A DNA stretch of 64,000 nucleotides from Lates calcarifer (lineage: Eukaryota > Chordata > Actinopteri > Centropomidae), in NCBI RefSeq assembly GCF_001640805.2, contig NC_066853.1, forward strand, positions 25,126,378 to 25,190,377. The letters are read 5' to 3'. Shown here one piece after another: positions 23,440 to 34,610 of the stretch. Below the pieces are notes generated by a model that made no database searches, was not told where the DNA came from, and saw only the letters and a program-made list of their open reading frames with translations. The translations under genes and the position numbers were made by a program. Position 1 is the first letter of the stretch. The number at the start of each line of letters is the position of its first letter.

Positions 23440-23930
23440 GCAGAGGGAAAAATTGTGGTCTTAGGTACCATTTCTAACATTAGCATACTAACAGGCTACA
23501 GTAAAAATTCTAACCAACTTAGTTTAGGGTGTTAGCAAGCTATCATGTTAATCAGCAACAAACACAAAATATAGCCAAGGCTGATGGGAATGCCATCAGT
23601 TGTGTAGGTATTTGATCAAAAACCAAAGTAATAGACAAATTAAAACTTGGACCTGATGAAGGTGCTCGATGAAAGGCTTGAGAATCACTAAAGTCATTAC
23701 AATTCATCCTCAGAGCTCAGAGCTTTTATAGCAATCCATCCAACAACTTTTAAGATAGTTCACTCAAAATCAGAAATGTAAGTTTCCTGGTAGTGCTAGA
23801 GGAAAAGTCAAGGGATCACTTGATCCAGTGGGGCATATCTTCTGGGCACCATGAATGTCTGCACAAAATTTTGTGTCAACCCACCCCCCACATGTACAGA
23901 CTTGAATTCCTCATGCCTAGTTTGAGCCCT
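23440..23930 (+). repeat. Teleost interspersed repeat with two related internal units
   Basis: Starts with TTAGCATACTAACAGGCTA and continues with AAACCAAAGTAATAGACAAATT, then two units about 130 bp apart: GGTGCTCGATGAAAGGC... at 23661 and AGTGCTAGAGGAAAAGTC at about 23792. Each is followed by GGATCAC/GAATCAC and, further on, an ATGAATGT or AATTCATCC block. I recognise this as a very common fish dispersed repeat, but cannot name its class. Confidence 0.5.
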
Positions 23931-24763
23931 GTCTTTATGCTAGCTAGCCTAGCCATTTCTTAACTCCATACTGTATGCAGACACCTGAAAGTGATACTGG
24001 TCTTGCTTTGACAGAAGGCAAATAAGCATATTTATAACTTTAATATTAGCTTTAATTAAAATTAATAATAAAATGATATAATAATAGTAGTAATATAATA
24101 GTTTTAATTATATAATAATAGCATTATTTCAGTGGAGATCTCTGTTACCCAAGGGCCCTGAAAACAAAATACATACATAGAATACAATAAGACAGTTCTG
24201 TCCTTTAAAGTCTCTTAGAGGAATTCTTGTTTAAAATTTTTGCTTTGTAACCAGTCCGACACTGACTAGAATACATCTGAAAAATTCTGGATCAAGACTG
24301 TATATCAGACAAATACTACACTACAGACTACTGATGTTAGCGTATGAATGTCAGGATAACAAAATTTGCTTGCCTGCTGTGTTTATTTGCACCCTCAGCT
24401 TCATTCTTCTTTGCCTTAACTGCCCCTCAGTTGGGAGAAAGCTAACATCTCTGGAGCAAACTGTGACAATCAAACTTCCCCTGGTCCTTCTGCAGAAAAG
24501 TAAGAGGTGACTTTTTGGAAACATTCATCATTGTTCATTGGTCATCACTCTGACACAAGTGGAAATAACTGTGCCATAAATGTCAGTGTTATGAAATACT
24601 GTGTTGAAAAGAATAATACAAAAATTGCACCTCCTTGCTGAAAATTACACATTTGAGACTGAGAATAGCATGACATGCTTTCATCCAAAGTACCTCTCAG
24701 ATCAGTGCTTTCAAATCAAAAACCCATTGTCATGAGAAAACTGACAATTTAGATCTAAAACCA

Positions 24764-24797
<34 letters not shown>

Positions 24798-26240
24798 GGA
24801 GAAGGATTTGGAGTTCATTTACACATTTATATCAGTTGAGTGGGTCAGCTGGCATAGGTTTGATGTCGATGAATGTTCAAGATGAGTTGAGGATGAAAAT
24901 AACCCACCTCATTACACAGTACAAAAGCCAGACCTGATCCATTATTTGTTCTGTGTAAAGCTACAGAAATGCCTGTGTTAATGCCACACTAAACATCTGG
25001 TGCAGCCTGCCTTTATGATATCATCTCACAGTCATCCATATAAGTGTAACTCAATAGGAAAACACAACTCCATAAAAAAGTGCAGGCAACCAAATGGAGA
25101 CTTGCTCATCAGCAAAGGTATGAGTCCTTGGAATTATCATGGATAGGGTTCATTATTCAGTTTGACATACAAATCTAACAAATTCTGTCTAGAAATTCAG
25201 AACTTTTTCAATTGATTTAATTGGTGCATTTTGGTGAAAGAGCACTGCAGCCTTTAACAGTGTTGCTGTTGTATCTGTTCTGAAAGGGAAAAAAAAGCAC
25301 TGGACAAAGAGAAACAATGACCTGATAAAGATATTAGAAGAGAGAGAGATGTAAAGGATTACTAAAGTGAAAACTAAAATTAATGCCAAATCATTAGTTC
25401 CACTGTAAAGCCTTATATACCCTGATCAGCTGTATTAGAGTACCTATTAATTTTCTAGCAATGGGTAATTTCTAACTGGTCAGTGACAATCCATTACAGT
25501 TTGTATACTAGGTGCTCCTTAAAAGAAACAAAAACCTCAACACACATCACCAATCATTATTGACTTTAGATCTTTCCAGTGTAAGATGACCAATCCATTT
25601 ACATTTACTGACTGGAACCTCACTTAACAACAGAGTTGAACATCCATCAGACAGCCTTCATTGACAGCTTCCAGCCTCTAATCCATCAGATGCATTGACT
25701 GTAGTGTGGAAATACCTCCATGAAGGCCATCTGGGAGTAGTTCATCAAACCTCTCTTGGGCTGTTGTGACACAAGCAATGATTCAAGCCCTGTTGGAGGA
25801 GTGCTGGAAATGCTACTTTAACACTATTACAGTAAAGGCTGTAAGGGAGTGTGTGATTACATAATGTAAAATCTAATGTAAGATCAGAAATAATTCCTTT
25901 TCTGGACAGTCACTGGGGTTTCAGTGGATAAAGGTTGTTTGGTGCCAGTGACTATGGTATATTTCAACCTGCTGTGTTTAAAATAAATGTCACCATTGTG
26001 ACTCTGTGGGTCATCCTAACTTTGTATTTACAAGGTCCATTGCAGAGATTAACGGAAAGGACAAAACCAGTGTTCAGTAGTGTGTGAAGATTTTAGGCAC
26101 TTGTAGTTGCTGAAAAAAAATGATCATGATCATTTCAACTAAAAATCTACACCATTTCAAGAGTAATTTTGCATCACCAAGGATTTTCACAGGCAGAAAT
26201 TTCACAGCACATGTGTTTACAGATGTGCTGCCCAAGGTCT
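23931..26240. other. Intergenic DNA, no gene seen
   Basis: AT-rich non-coding sequence with a T run of 27 at 24767-24793. I recognise nothing coding. TACCCTGATCAGCTGTATTA (25418-25437) and similar short blocks were not assignable. Confidence 0.55.
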
Positions 26241-26259
26241 ACTGATGCACAATGAAATC

Positions 26260-26860
26260 TGCAAAGTTAAGGGATGGAAATGCAGTGGTCAAGAACACTA
26301 AGAGTAGCTCACAAAAGACACAAAGACACATACCATCACAAATTGAAGATGTTCAGTAGTGCCATCAGCTCCAATCTGGCAGAAACCAGTTGGAACCTGA
26401 TACACCTATCTACAGTTTGGACATACAGTCAGAAACATAGTCAGACATGGTCTTTATGAAAAGATTTCAGCCAAATGCCATTCCACTGATTTGGAAACAA
26501 AGCCAAGAAACTCAACCTTTGTATGAAAACACAAAAAAGGCTGCAGAAAAATGACAGCAGTTCTGGATTATGTTTTCAATATTTATCTAACAGAAGGTAG
26601 TCTGTTTGCCAAGGGGCTGGAGAGCACTTCAAGCATGAGCGTCTGCAGGTAACAGAGAAGCATGACAGAGGTCCCTTGCAGGTTTGGGGTGGCATTCCAG
26701 TTTCAAATGGAGTTGGGGATTTGGTCAGAATTAGGGGACTCCTCAAAGCTGAGAAGTACAGATGCAATACCATCATGGAGGTATCTGATTGGCCTCAGGT
26801 TCATTCTGCAGCATGACAATCAGAAAGAACTGTCCCAAAAAGTACCTTGATAAACTGGTG
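26260..26860 (+). pseudogene. Tc1-like transposase relic
   Basis: Read across frames, the plus strand gives a helix-turn-helix-like start (WSRTLRVAHKRH), then GPLQVWGGIP, NGVGDLVRIRGLLKAEKYRC and RFILQHDN. These fit the VWGG block and the second catalytic Asp motif (QHDN) of Tc1 transposases. There are many stops and indels, and the C-terminal Glu region is not recognisable. The element ends were not found. Confidence 0.6.
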
Positions 26861-27697
26861 CTGTTATAAAGGCAAAAGTGGGTCACATTAAATATTGATT
26901 TAATTTAGGTCTTAGCTGCTTACCATACTTTGTATGAAGTTAATCAGTGCATAAAAACTATTCATGGCATTATTTCTTTAAGTATCCTCACCTGTAAGCA
27001 TCCTTTTAGCATTTTCTGTGCTTAAAACTTTTACTCAGTGCAGTACGTAGTGTTTTTTTCCTTGTTTTCCTTGTTTTCTTTCCTTTCCTCTGAACTGGGG
27101 GTCTAAGGACAGATTGTAAAGCTCCCTGAGGCAAATTTGAGCCTGACTGAAAGTCAGAACAGATAGTACCCACCTGGAATGGCAATTACAGCTACCTGCA
27201 TGAGGACCACACTGCGTGTTCACTTGTGCACGCCTATTTCCATTTGTAAGGCTTACGCCTGCTGTTATACAGTCTTCTAAGAACCTCTGACTGCAGTGGT
27301 GGTTTATCCTCAGATTAGTTAACCACACCACAGAAAAATGTGCTATTAACCACTCAGCCAAATTTGAATGGTTAAAAAAAATCAGCAAATATATAAAATC
27401 AGGTTTCAAAATCATGAAAAAATAAGGAGCTCTCTGCTCTGAGATGCTGGGGGTGTGTCTGCTGCAGGTGCTAAAACCACACCCACTCAGTGCAGCGCAG
27501 TGATCCTAGCATCCTGTTAGCTACAGTTTATGGTTAGCTCCCTATTCCAGGTTTGAGCCACTGAAGCATTTTGTTTTTGTCAGTTGTCAAGAAGCACTCA
27601 AGAAACACGTTGCATTGCTTATGCATATCATATTACTGATGTTTATTAAAACAAAGTACAAAAATTTTACACTGATACTAAACTGACTTCGTGATAA
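26861..27697. other. Intergenic DNA, possible uncharacterised repeat
   Basis: A 126-codon minus-strand ORF at 27035-27415 has no domain I recognise. The block GAGGCAAATTTGAGCC near 27130 resembles a LINE 3' tail. CCACACCCACTCAGTGCAGC near 27478 looks like repeat DNA, but no pairing arm was established. Confidence 0.35.
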
Positions 27698-28012
27698 CTA
27701 GTGTGTTATTATGGCAACAAGTGTGTTACTCACTCTAACCAGTTTGACTACTTGGATACACACGGTAGACACACACACAGACAGTGAGCAATATTTGGCC
27801 TCATTCAAAAGTGACAACGGATTATCAGTGAATTCCTGTTGTCTTTGATGAGAGTTTGTAAAACTAACCAGAATGAAACGGTCACTGCAGAGACAGGTGT
27901 TGGTGGTGGTCCTCAGTTCTCCATCAGTGTGTCTGTTCACAAAATGAATCCACCTCCTCTTACTGCCTTTGAAAATTTTAGTAAGGCCAAGCTGTTCTGC
28001 AAACTCTGGCAT
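27698..28012 (-). pseudogene. THAP-like zinc-finger fragment
   Basis: The 104-codon ORF reads FKGSKRRWIHFVNRH, then NTCLCSDRF, then SFTN and NPLSLLNEA. This matches the C-terminal half of a THAP finger: a conserved Trp, then C-x2-H/F before the element's AVPT-like end. Here the expected His of CSDHF is Arg. The N-terminal C-x(2-4)-C pair is not visible in frame. It may come from a THAP-bearing transposon, as at 49.1 kb. Chance similarity cannot be ruled out. Confidence 0.4.
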
Positions 28013-29207
28013 CTAGGGAAGATGTATTTGTGGGATGATGGCATAGCTAGCTAGCAAAACCTGTAATAGTCGAGTGGGAGAAGAACTGATGCTAATGCAG
28101 CTCTGCTATTTATAACAGTCACTGTCTTAGGGGCGGAATTATGCTGAGTGGTGGCTCCAGTGTGTCATTGAGCCACCGTTTCAGACCTGCCCATAAAATT
28201 CTGAGAATAAAACGATGATCTAACTCCACAGTGGAGTAATATAAAGTTTACAGGCTTTACACATGTTTTAAGGAACTGTTTTCTAACATAAATAATGTGT
28301 TTAAAGAGAAATCTCTGAATTTGCTTTACATAGACTTTAATCCATTGGAAGAAAGACAAAGAATGAAGCAGAGATAGAAAGACAACATACTTCTGGAAAT
28401 TGGCAGTGTTTTGACCTCACTGCTCTACTGTTATGTTGCCTAAGTATATCCAAGTGCGTACTTGTAAATGTGTTGAGTGGTGTTGCACACACACACAAAA
28501 CTGCAGGGCACACTAACAGAATGCACAGGTATTGAGTTGAAGTAAGGCAGTATGTTCAGTTATCATCTGAAAACATGAACATACAACATAAAGCTGATAA
28601 CTTATTATGGAGAAATCATGGACTGTCTTAGTTTAGTTACAGTGATTATTGTGTTGATCCTAAGTTTTTTAAAACTAAATAAACAAACATTAACCAACTT
28701 GTATGTACTGTATGTTGTATTCCATTCTGTGGAACTTTCTTTCCATAGATGCAAAGACAGCGGTCACCAACAGTGAACTGCCCCATCCTTCACTTTGTCC
28801 AGTAGGTGTTACAGCCCCCTCCTCACTCTCTCTTCACCCAAGCCTGTCTCCCTTGTCTGTGTCAGATGTTCCTTCCTGTATGTCCCTCTCTTGGGCTACC
28901 CTTGTGTGTGTGTGTGTGCTTCGTTGAAGGGGCGTAGCACTCTGCTGGGTGCCTGGCTCACCTGCTTTCCATCAGCTCATCACTGTCTACCCCAACTCTC
29001 CAGTCACAAGCTGCCAGATAGCATAACACGGGTTACATGTAAAAAATGTAAAGTGATACCAGTAATACAGTAGTAGTAGTAGTAATGATAGTAGTGATAA
29101 TTAAAGTATTAATTGCAAACAATTAATAGCAATAAAACTAGTAGCAGTACTTTCCTGAGGTGTAATACCTACACCTCAGCCCTGCCAGGTCCAACACAGC
29201 TGTCTGT

Positions 29208-29243
<36 letters not shown>

Positions 29244-29442
29244 CATAACCTTGTTTTCACCTCAGAACTGGGTCTGTGTCATGAGTCTGCCTTTTGGAGT
29301 TCTAGTACAGTGTTCAGCCTGATCATGACAGGGCTTCATCATCTTCGGGGCATCTCTTACAATCTGTTTGACTGTGTGTGGTGCTGGGTCCAATTCAAGC
29401 TTTGGTTTACGTTAGCTGCATTATCACTAACACAGCAAAACA
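28013..29442. other. Intergenic DNA with (CA)n
   Basis: No gene recognised. A CA run of about 15 units is present at 29210-29241, and a GTA run at 29072-29084. Sequence at 28795-29100 is C/T-rich and loosely like the L2 3' UTR, but I could not establish this. Confidence 0.5.
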
Positions 29443-29784
29443 CTAAACTAAAATCCAAAGACAGGACACCATTTTACAATGTTCAACAAAGTGACATGTA
29501 ACAGACATGAAGGAAGTGGTGGCTATGGATGTCCAGCAGTCAGGCAAACTGCTGTACCCTTTCAACCATTTCTTGCAGTGAAGCACATTCTCTGTCATAC
29601 ATTCTTGGAATGCTTGTTTGGGAGAGTGTTTTCTGCTTGGAAGAACACACACTGGCTTGAAAGCATGGGTGTAGCTTCTAAGTCCTTTGTCCTCCACAAT
29701 TGTAAATGATTGGAAACCATCAATCATTCTAGCCAGTTCCTCATCAACTGTGTTCTGATTTGCTGGGGTCATGACTTTTGGCAT
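29443..29784 (-). pseudogene. hAT-family (ZBED/Ac type) transposase fragment
   Basis: A 113-codon open reading has ELARMIDGFQSFTIVEDKG, LPSRKHSPKQAF, LPDCWTSIATTSFMSVTCHF and KMVSCLWIL. This is the region leading into the first catalytic Asp of hAT transposases (normally TxDCWTS), and that Asp is retained. BED finger, insertion domain and C-terminal dimerisation domain are absent nearby. It is a short, still open fragment of a dead element. Confidence 0.7.
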
Positions 29785-31257
29785 AAACTAGCCTATAGAG
29801 CTCTGGGCTGCAATAGATTGTGGTGTCCCTGAGAGGAAACTGTAGACACTGCAGCAACGTAGCACATACTACTCCATGTTCAGTAGCAGGTACACTAGCT
29901 TGCCTTTTTTCCCCTCACACTGCACTGTTGGATTACAACTTGCCTGTGAAGCTTGTTAGAAGACCCTGCTCAGTATGATAGTTTTATATTACAAATTCTA
30001 ATTCTGTTGTCTATGTTATTAAAATGCATCAAAATGCTACCTCATTGGCAGCTGAAATTCATCTTTTTCTTTTTGGCTGTTCACTCTCCTCCCCTTTTAA
30101 ACCTGGTGGTATGATACATGTCTATCATCAAACATGATTGGTTGCACAACAAGATAACATTTAGTTAGTGCCTGTGGCCAAGCAGTGTGGCAAAAAGCTC
30201 ATCCTATTATTCTGTATATTTATATTAATTTTTAAAAAGTATTTTTTTTAGGCAAGGCAAGTGTCAGAAAGAATCAGAGGAGCTGAGTCATAGAACCAAC
30301 TTATTTGCGACACATCACTGGTGTTGAGTGCATTCAGCTATGATAAGTCTAAGGGGAAAAACATGCGTCAGTCAGGCAATGCCTATACTTCTTTAAGCAA
30401 GGTTAACTTTGTCTTTCAGTACTGAGTCTGTAACACTACTTAAAGTTTATGTTTCCAGTCATATGGCAGGTAGTCAGCTTAGCAACATGTAAAAGTAGAG
30501 TACAGTGGAAAAGCATACAGCCGTCTCCTGGAAGCAGTGTGTACCAGTGCAGACTCAGTACAAATCAAACTTGCAAAAATTTCAGTAGATAAGAATCATT
30601 GATTTATTTTCAGCCAGCACTAGCTGATGCCAGCCTTGGAATATTTAGAGAATGGTGAGAATGATCCCAGTGGTTTTACTAAGTTACAACAAATTAACTG
30701 CATCCACCAAATTCACCATGCTGAAATTCTATAAAATTCTTTGAGTAGAACATAATAGAAAATGTCAGAAAAACAGTACCATGTCTGATGCAGCTGTCTC
30801 TAATCACAACATTTTTTAGTAATGCATACTAACATTATCCTGTTGAAAGTTATGGGTGGTACAGAGGAAGTTTGGCCTGGTCGATTTGTTGCCACACATA
30901 TCTAACTATTTGCAAAAATTTAAGAAAAGGTCTATCTAAGAGAGAGGTCTAATCTCTCTCTAACAGCTGCCCTCTTGTAGGGGTTGAAAGATAGAGACCA
31001 GGGCTGTGAGGATGTCATGAGGAGCTGAGATTAAGAGGTGTGGGTGTGACAGGGGTGTTCAACTGCCTCACAGTTTCCTGCTCTATTTATCATTCTCAGA
31101 TTCTATATGTACAATTTGTTAGAGTCAGGGAGGAGAGGAGGACCAGCCCTGACAGACTCTGATGGATTACCTGCATAGGAATAGAGGATTTCTGATTAAA
31201 TCCACTCCAGAAGAAAAAAGTACTGGTGTCTTGCTCTCGTCTTCTTATAGTCTACTG
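29785..31257. other. Intergenic DNA, no gene seen
   Basis: Nothing coding or repeat-like was recognised. Confidence 0.55.
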
Positions 31258-31300
31258 TTATATATATATATATATATATATACATATATGTGTGTGTGTG
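31258..31300. repeat. (TA)n-(TG)n microsatellite at Tc1 left end
   Basis: About 12 TA units, CATATA, then six or more TG units directly before the inner Tc1 inverted repeat at 31301. Confidence 0.9.
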
Positions 31301-32649
31301 TTGAACACGCTTACTGAAATTTATTTAATACTTGGTACAAAAGCCTTTGTTGGTAATGACAGCTTCAAGACACCTCCTGTATGGAGAAACTAGTCGCATG
31401 CATTGCTCAGGTGTGATTTTGGCCCATTCCTCCAAACAGTCTTCAAATCTTGAAGATTCCGTGGGCCTCTTCTATGAACTCTGATCTTTAGTTCTTTCCA
31501 TAGATTTTCAACTGGATTCAAATCAGGTGATTGGCTGGGCCATTCTAGCAGCTTTATTTTCTTTCTCTGAAACCAGCTGAGAGTTTCCTTGGCTGTGTGT
31601 TTGAGATCATTGTCTTGCTGAAATGTCCACCCTCGTTTCATCGTCATCATCCTAGTAAATGGCAGCAGATTTTTTATCAAGAATGTCTGTTCATTTTTCC
31701 ATTCATCTTTCCTTCAATTATATGAAGTTTGCCAGTGCCTTATGCTGAAAAACAGCCCCACGCTATGATGTTCCCACCTCCAGACTTCACTGTTGGTATG
31801 GTGTTTTTGGGATGATGTGCAGTGCCATTTGTCCTCCAAACATGAGCATTATGGCATCCAAATAGTTAAATTTTGGTCTGATCAGACCAGACTATATTCA
31901 AATGTTATGTAGCAAACTTTAAATGAGCTTCAACATGCTTTTTCTGCAGCAATGGAGTCTTGCATAGTGGGCGTGCATACAGGTCATGGTGGTTGAGTGC
32001 ATTATTTATTGTTTTCTTTGAAACAATTGTACCTGCTAAGCTGTTCACAAGTGGTTCTTGCCTCTTGGACAACTCTTCTGATAATTCTTTTCACTCCTCT
32101 ATCAGAAATCTTGCGAGGAGCACCTGGTTGTGGCTGGTTTATTTATGAAATTATGTTCTTTCCACTTCCGGATTATGGCCCCAACAGTGCTCATTGGAAC
32201 ATTCAGAAGTTCAGAAATCCCTCTGTAAACAATGCCAACAGTATGTTTTTCAACAGTAAGGTTGCAAAGGTCTTGAGAGAGCTCTTTGCTTTTACCCATC
32301 ATGAGATGTTTCTTGTGTGACACCTTCGTAATGAGACACCTTTTTAGAGGCCATAATTTGGGACTGAACCAGCTGATATTAATTTGCACTGACAAGGGGC
32401 AGGATTGCTTTCTAATTACTGATTGATTTCAGCTGGTGTCTTGGCTTTCCATGCCATTTTGCACCTTCCTTTCTACATGTGTTCAATACTTTTTCCCTGT
32501 GTCATTTCACATTGTTATGGTTTAATTTCTTTGCATGTGTGGATTGCATGGGTTGTTACCAACATCTGGTGAAATTTTCATGTCAGTAGGACCTTTAGAA
32601 ATATATTTACTGAGAAAAATGGTGACGTGTTCAATACTTATTTTACCCA

Positions 32650-32652
<3 letters not shown>
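31301..32652 (-). mobile_element. Near full-length Tc1 element, degenerate
   Basis: The right end gives, on the minus strand, CAGTGGGTAAAATAAGTATT followed by GAACACG. The left end starts TTGAACACGC, then CTTACTGAAATTTATTTAAT on the plus strand, so the inner part of the inverted repeat is shared. The outer 15 or so bases on the left are replaced by a TA/TG microsatellite. The right end abuts a TCTG/TCTA microsatellite, so no clean TA target duplication can be read. The transposase pseudogene lies inside on the minus strand. Confidence 0.8.
31390..32310 (-). pseudogene. Tc1 transposase pseudogene
   Basis: The likely start is MGKSKELSQDL near 32300, followed by a paired-like DNA-binding part (ISELLNVPMSTVGAIIRKWKEHNF). 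The C-terminal part at 31390-31680 has [14 protein letters not shown] with the second catalytic Asp, then [15 protein letters not shown] with the third acidic position, [10 protein letters not shown], and a stop. The middle third (32100 to 31680) is broken by stops, so this copy cannot make transposase. Confidence 0.8.
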
Positions 32653-32691
<39 letters not shown>

Positions 32692-32721
32692 GTCTGTCTC
32701 TCTCTCTCTCCCTCTATACAT

Positions 32722-32788
<67 letters not shown>
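32651..32788. repeat. Compound microsatellite TCTG/TCTA, TC, TA, TG
   Basis: Successive runs of TCTG/TCTA (32651-32700), TC (32697-32711), TA (32721-32746) and TG (32760-32788) begin exactly where the Tc1 right end stops. Confidence 0.95.
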
Positions 32789-32790
<2 letters not shown>

Positions 32791-32811
32791 TACATTTGTC
32801 TGTCCAGTTTG

Positions 32812-33204
32812 TACCCTGCCTCTCATCCAGTGTTAGCTAGGGTAGGCTCCAGCCCCTTACCTTTGATTGATGATGACGACAGGATTGTGCAGCTACAGGG
32901 GTGCAGCCACATCAAAGGCAGCACCATTTTTGTCCAACCAGGGTTTCTGGTTTGGGAATACCCTGATGCTTTTGGTGGTCAGTATCGCCTCAGTGCAGAA
33001 GTTGATGTAGTCCAGGACACAGGACAGCAGAGGCATACTCCCCCCGGGGTGAGCCCCCGAGAAAACACTTCCCAGTCTGTATTCCCAAAACAGTTCTGCA
33101 ATGATGCAGCAGCCCCCTCATTCCATACCTGCACAGTCCTTACAGCTGGTCAGGTTCTGCAGACTACAGGTTTAAAAGACGGCCACATCATAAGAGTGAT
33201 CTGA
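32812..33204 (+). other. Unassigned GC-richer stretch with open frame
   Basis: The frame open from the TG run to TGA at 33202-33204 gives a product I do not recognise (for example RIVQLQGCSHIKGSTIFVQP). The first part, TACCCTGCCTCTCATCCAGT then GTTAGCTAGGGTAGGCTCCA, is a widely seen fish repeat block, so at least 32812-32866 is repeat-derived. The rest differs in composition from the AT-rich surroundings. No start codon outside the microsatellite is convincing. Confidence 0.3.
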
Positions 33205-33299
33205 TGAGTCGAGGTGCACTTATGTGCTCCTGAGATGTTTGCCTACACCTGGTTCAGAGTGTTTCTGTCTCTGGTAGGAAAGGTTATTTTTATATGTTG

Positions 33300-34150
33300 A
33301 GTGAATGCTCTGCACATTTCTTAGGTGAAACCTGTTTGATCCAGTCCATTGTGTTCCCCTCACACCTCCCCCAGACTGTGGGGATATGGGATTGCCACTG
33401 GTTGAAGAATCTCATCTCGATATCTCTCTGCATTGAGATTGCCTCCAATGATGACAAGCCTCGTTTTTTCCAGTGAGGGAGATGCCGCCCCACACCATCA
33501 CACTGCCTCCACCAAAAGATGTTACTCTATCAGTGCAGCAATCAGCATAGCGTTCTCCGCATCTTCTCCACACTTTGACCCTATAATCTAACTGCCATAG
33601 GCAGAATCTGGACTCATCACTGAACATAATGTTCCTCCACATGTTCAGGTTCCAGTACACGTGTTGCTGACATCAGCGCAAATGGGTCTGACGGTGAAGG
33701 GCAGTCATGGCAGACCTCCTGGCAGCCCTATGAGACTGGAGATTGGCTGTGTGCAGCCTGTTCCGGATCGTCTTGGCAGAGAGCCGTTGGCCATATTGTC
33801 CTGCAAACCTTGACTGCAAATCTGTAGAGGACAATCTATGGTACCTAAGTGCTGACAGGGTGAGAAAACGGTCTTCTTGGGGTGTCATCTTCTTGGGATG
33901 CCCAATTCACGGCCTGTTTACATCCCCTGTTATATGAACTTGGCCTTCAGTTTGGAAATGGTACTAGGGCTCACTCTAAACAATGCCGCAACTTGGTTTT
34001 GCGGAACATCAGCTTGAAGTTGCCCTATCGCACGGGCCCTATCCAGTCAAACGCGGCATGCAGATTCTTGGAGCAGACACCTACTGACCACTGTAGCAGG
34101 GTCCATGCACACAGGTGCTGCCATTTAGCACCTGGGGGTACCAGAAGCTC
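33300..34150 (-). pseudogene. Second Tc1-like transposase relic (different subfamily)
   Basis: From high to low coordinate: a helix-turn-helix relic near 34050-33930 (QLQADVPQNQV-like), MTPQEDRFLTLSALRYHR with AKTIRNRLH at 33673-33888, then MFSDESRFCLWQLDYRVKVW at about 33560-33630 with the first catalytic Asp. GGGSVMVWGGIS follows near 33500. After HIPTVWG near 33360 similarity is lost, so the second Asp and final Glu region is missing. Frames shift at least twice. It differs clearly from the Tc1 copy at 31.3 kb. Confidence 0.75.
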
Positions 34151-34610
34151 AAAACAAGAATCAATATCCCAAAAAAATCTAATCCCAAGAGGGGATGCTG
34201 GACTTAACCACAGGCCTCAGCCGGCGAAACCCTTTAAAAAGAAAGTGAGCATCCGGCATCACCCTGTCAAAGCCAACATGACAAGCAGAAATAGCTGCCA
34301 ACTAAACCTTAATTGTTGAAAAGGAGAGATCCTTATCCAGCAACTCCTGAAGAAACATCAAAATGTCTACAATAGAGCACGGAAATGGGAGTATGGGAAC
34401 AACAGTTTTAACACCACTGCTTAAAGGCCCGCCACTTATAGGCATAAAGCTGGCTAGTGGACAATACTCTTGCACTCGGGATCGTTACTACAACAGATTC
34501 TTAGCAATCAAGTTCCTCTCAACAGGTAGGCATCCAATTGCCACAGTTCCGGGTGCTGATGGCTTTCCCTCCATCTTGGGGGAGAGGGAGATGAACTGAG
34601 GGAGATGAAC
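34151..34610. other. Unassigned stretch between Tc1 relic and DIRS-like region
   Basis: GC is higher than the regional average. No domain was recognised. It could be the continuation of the DIRS-like element downstream of Gag, but I could not place any RT motif in it. Confidence 0.35.

Noticed and set aside
27035..27415. 126-codon minus-strand ORF as a gene
   Set aside because: No recognised domain, no splice context, and part of it overlaps a LINE-tail-like block.
32535..32840. 101-codon ORF with Leu/Ser/Tyr/Cys repeats
   Set aside because: Product of the compound microsatellite at 32651-32788.
34151..34320. DIRS reverse transcriptase start on the plus strand (IPRGDAGLN / PKRGCWT)
   Set aside because: Superficial likeness to the PKKDGGLRP block, but in the wrong orientation relative to Gag and without further RT motifs.
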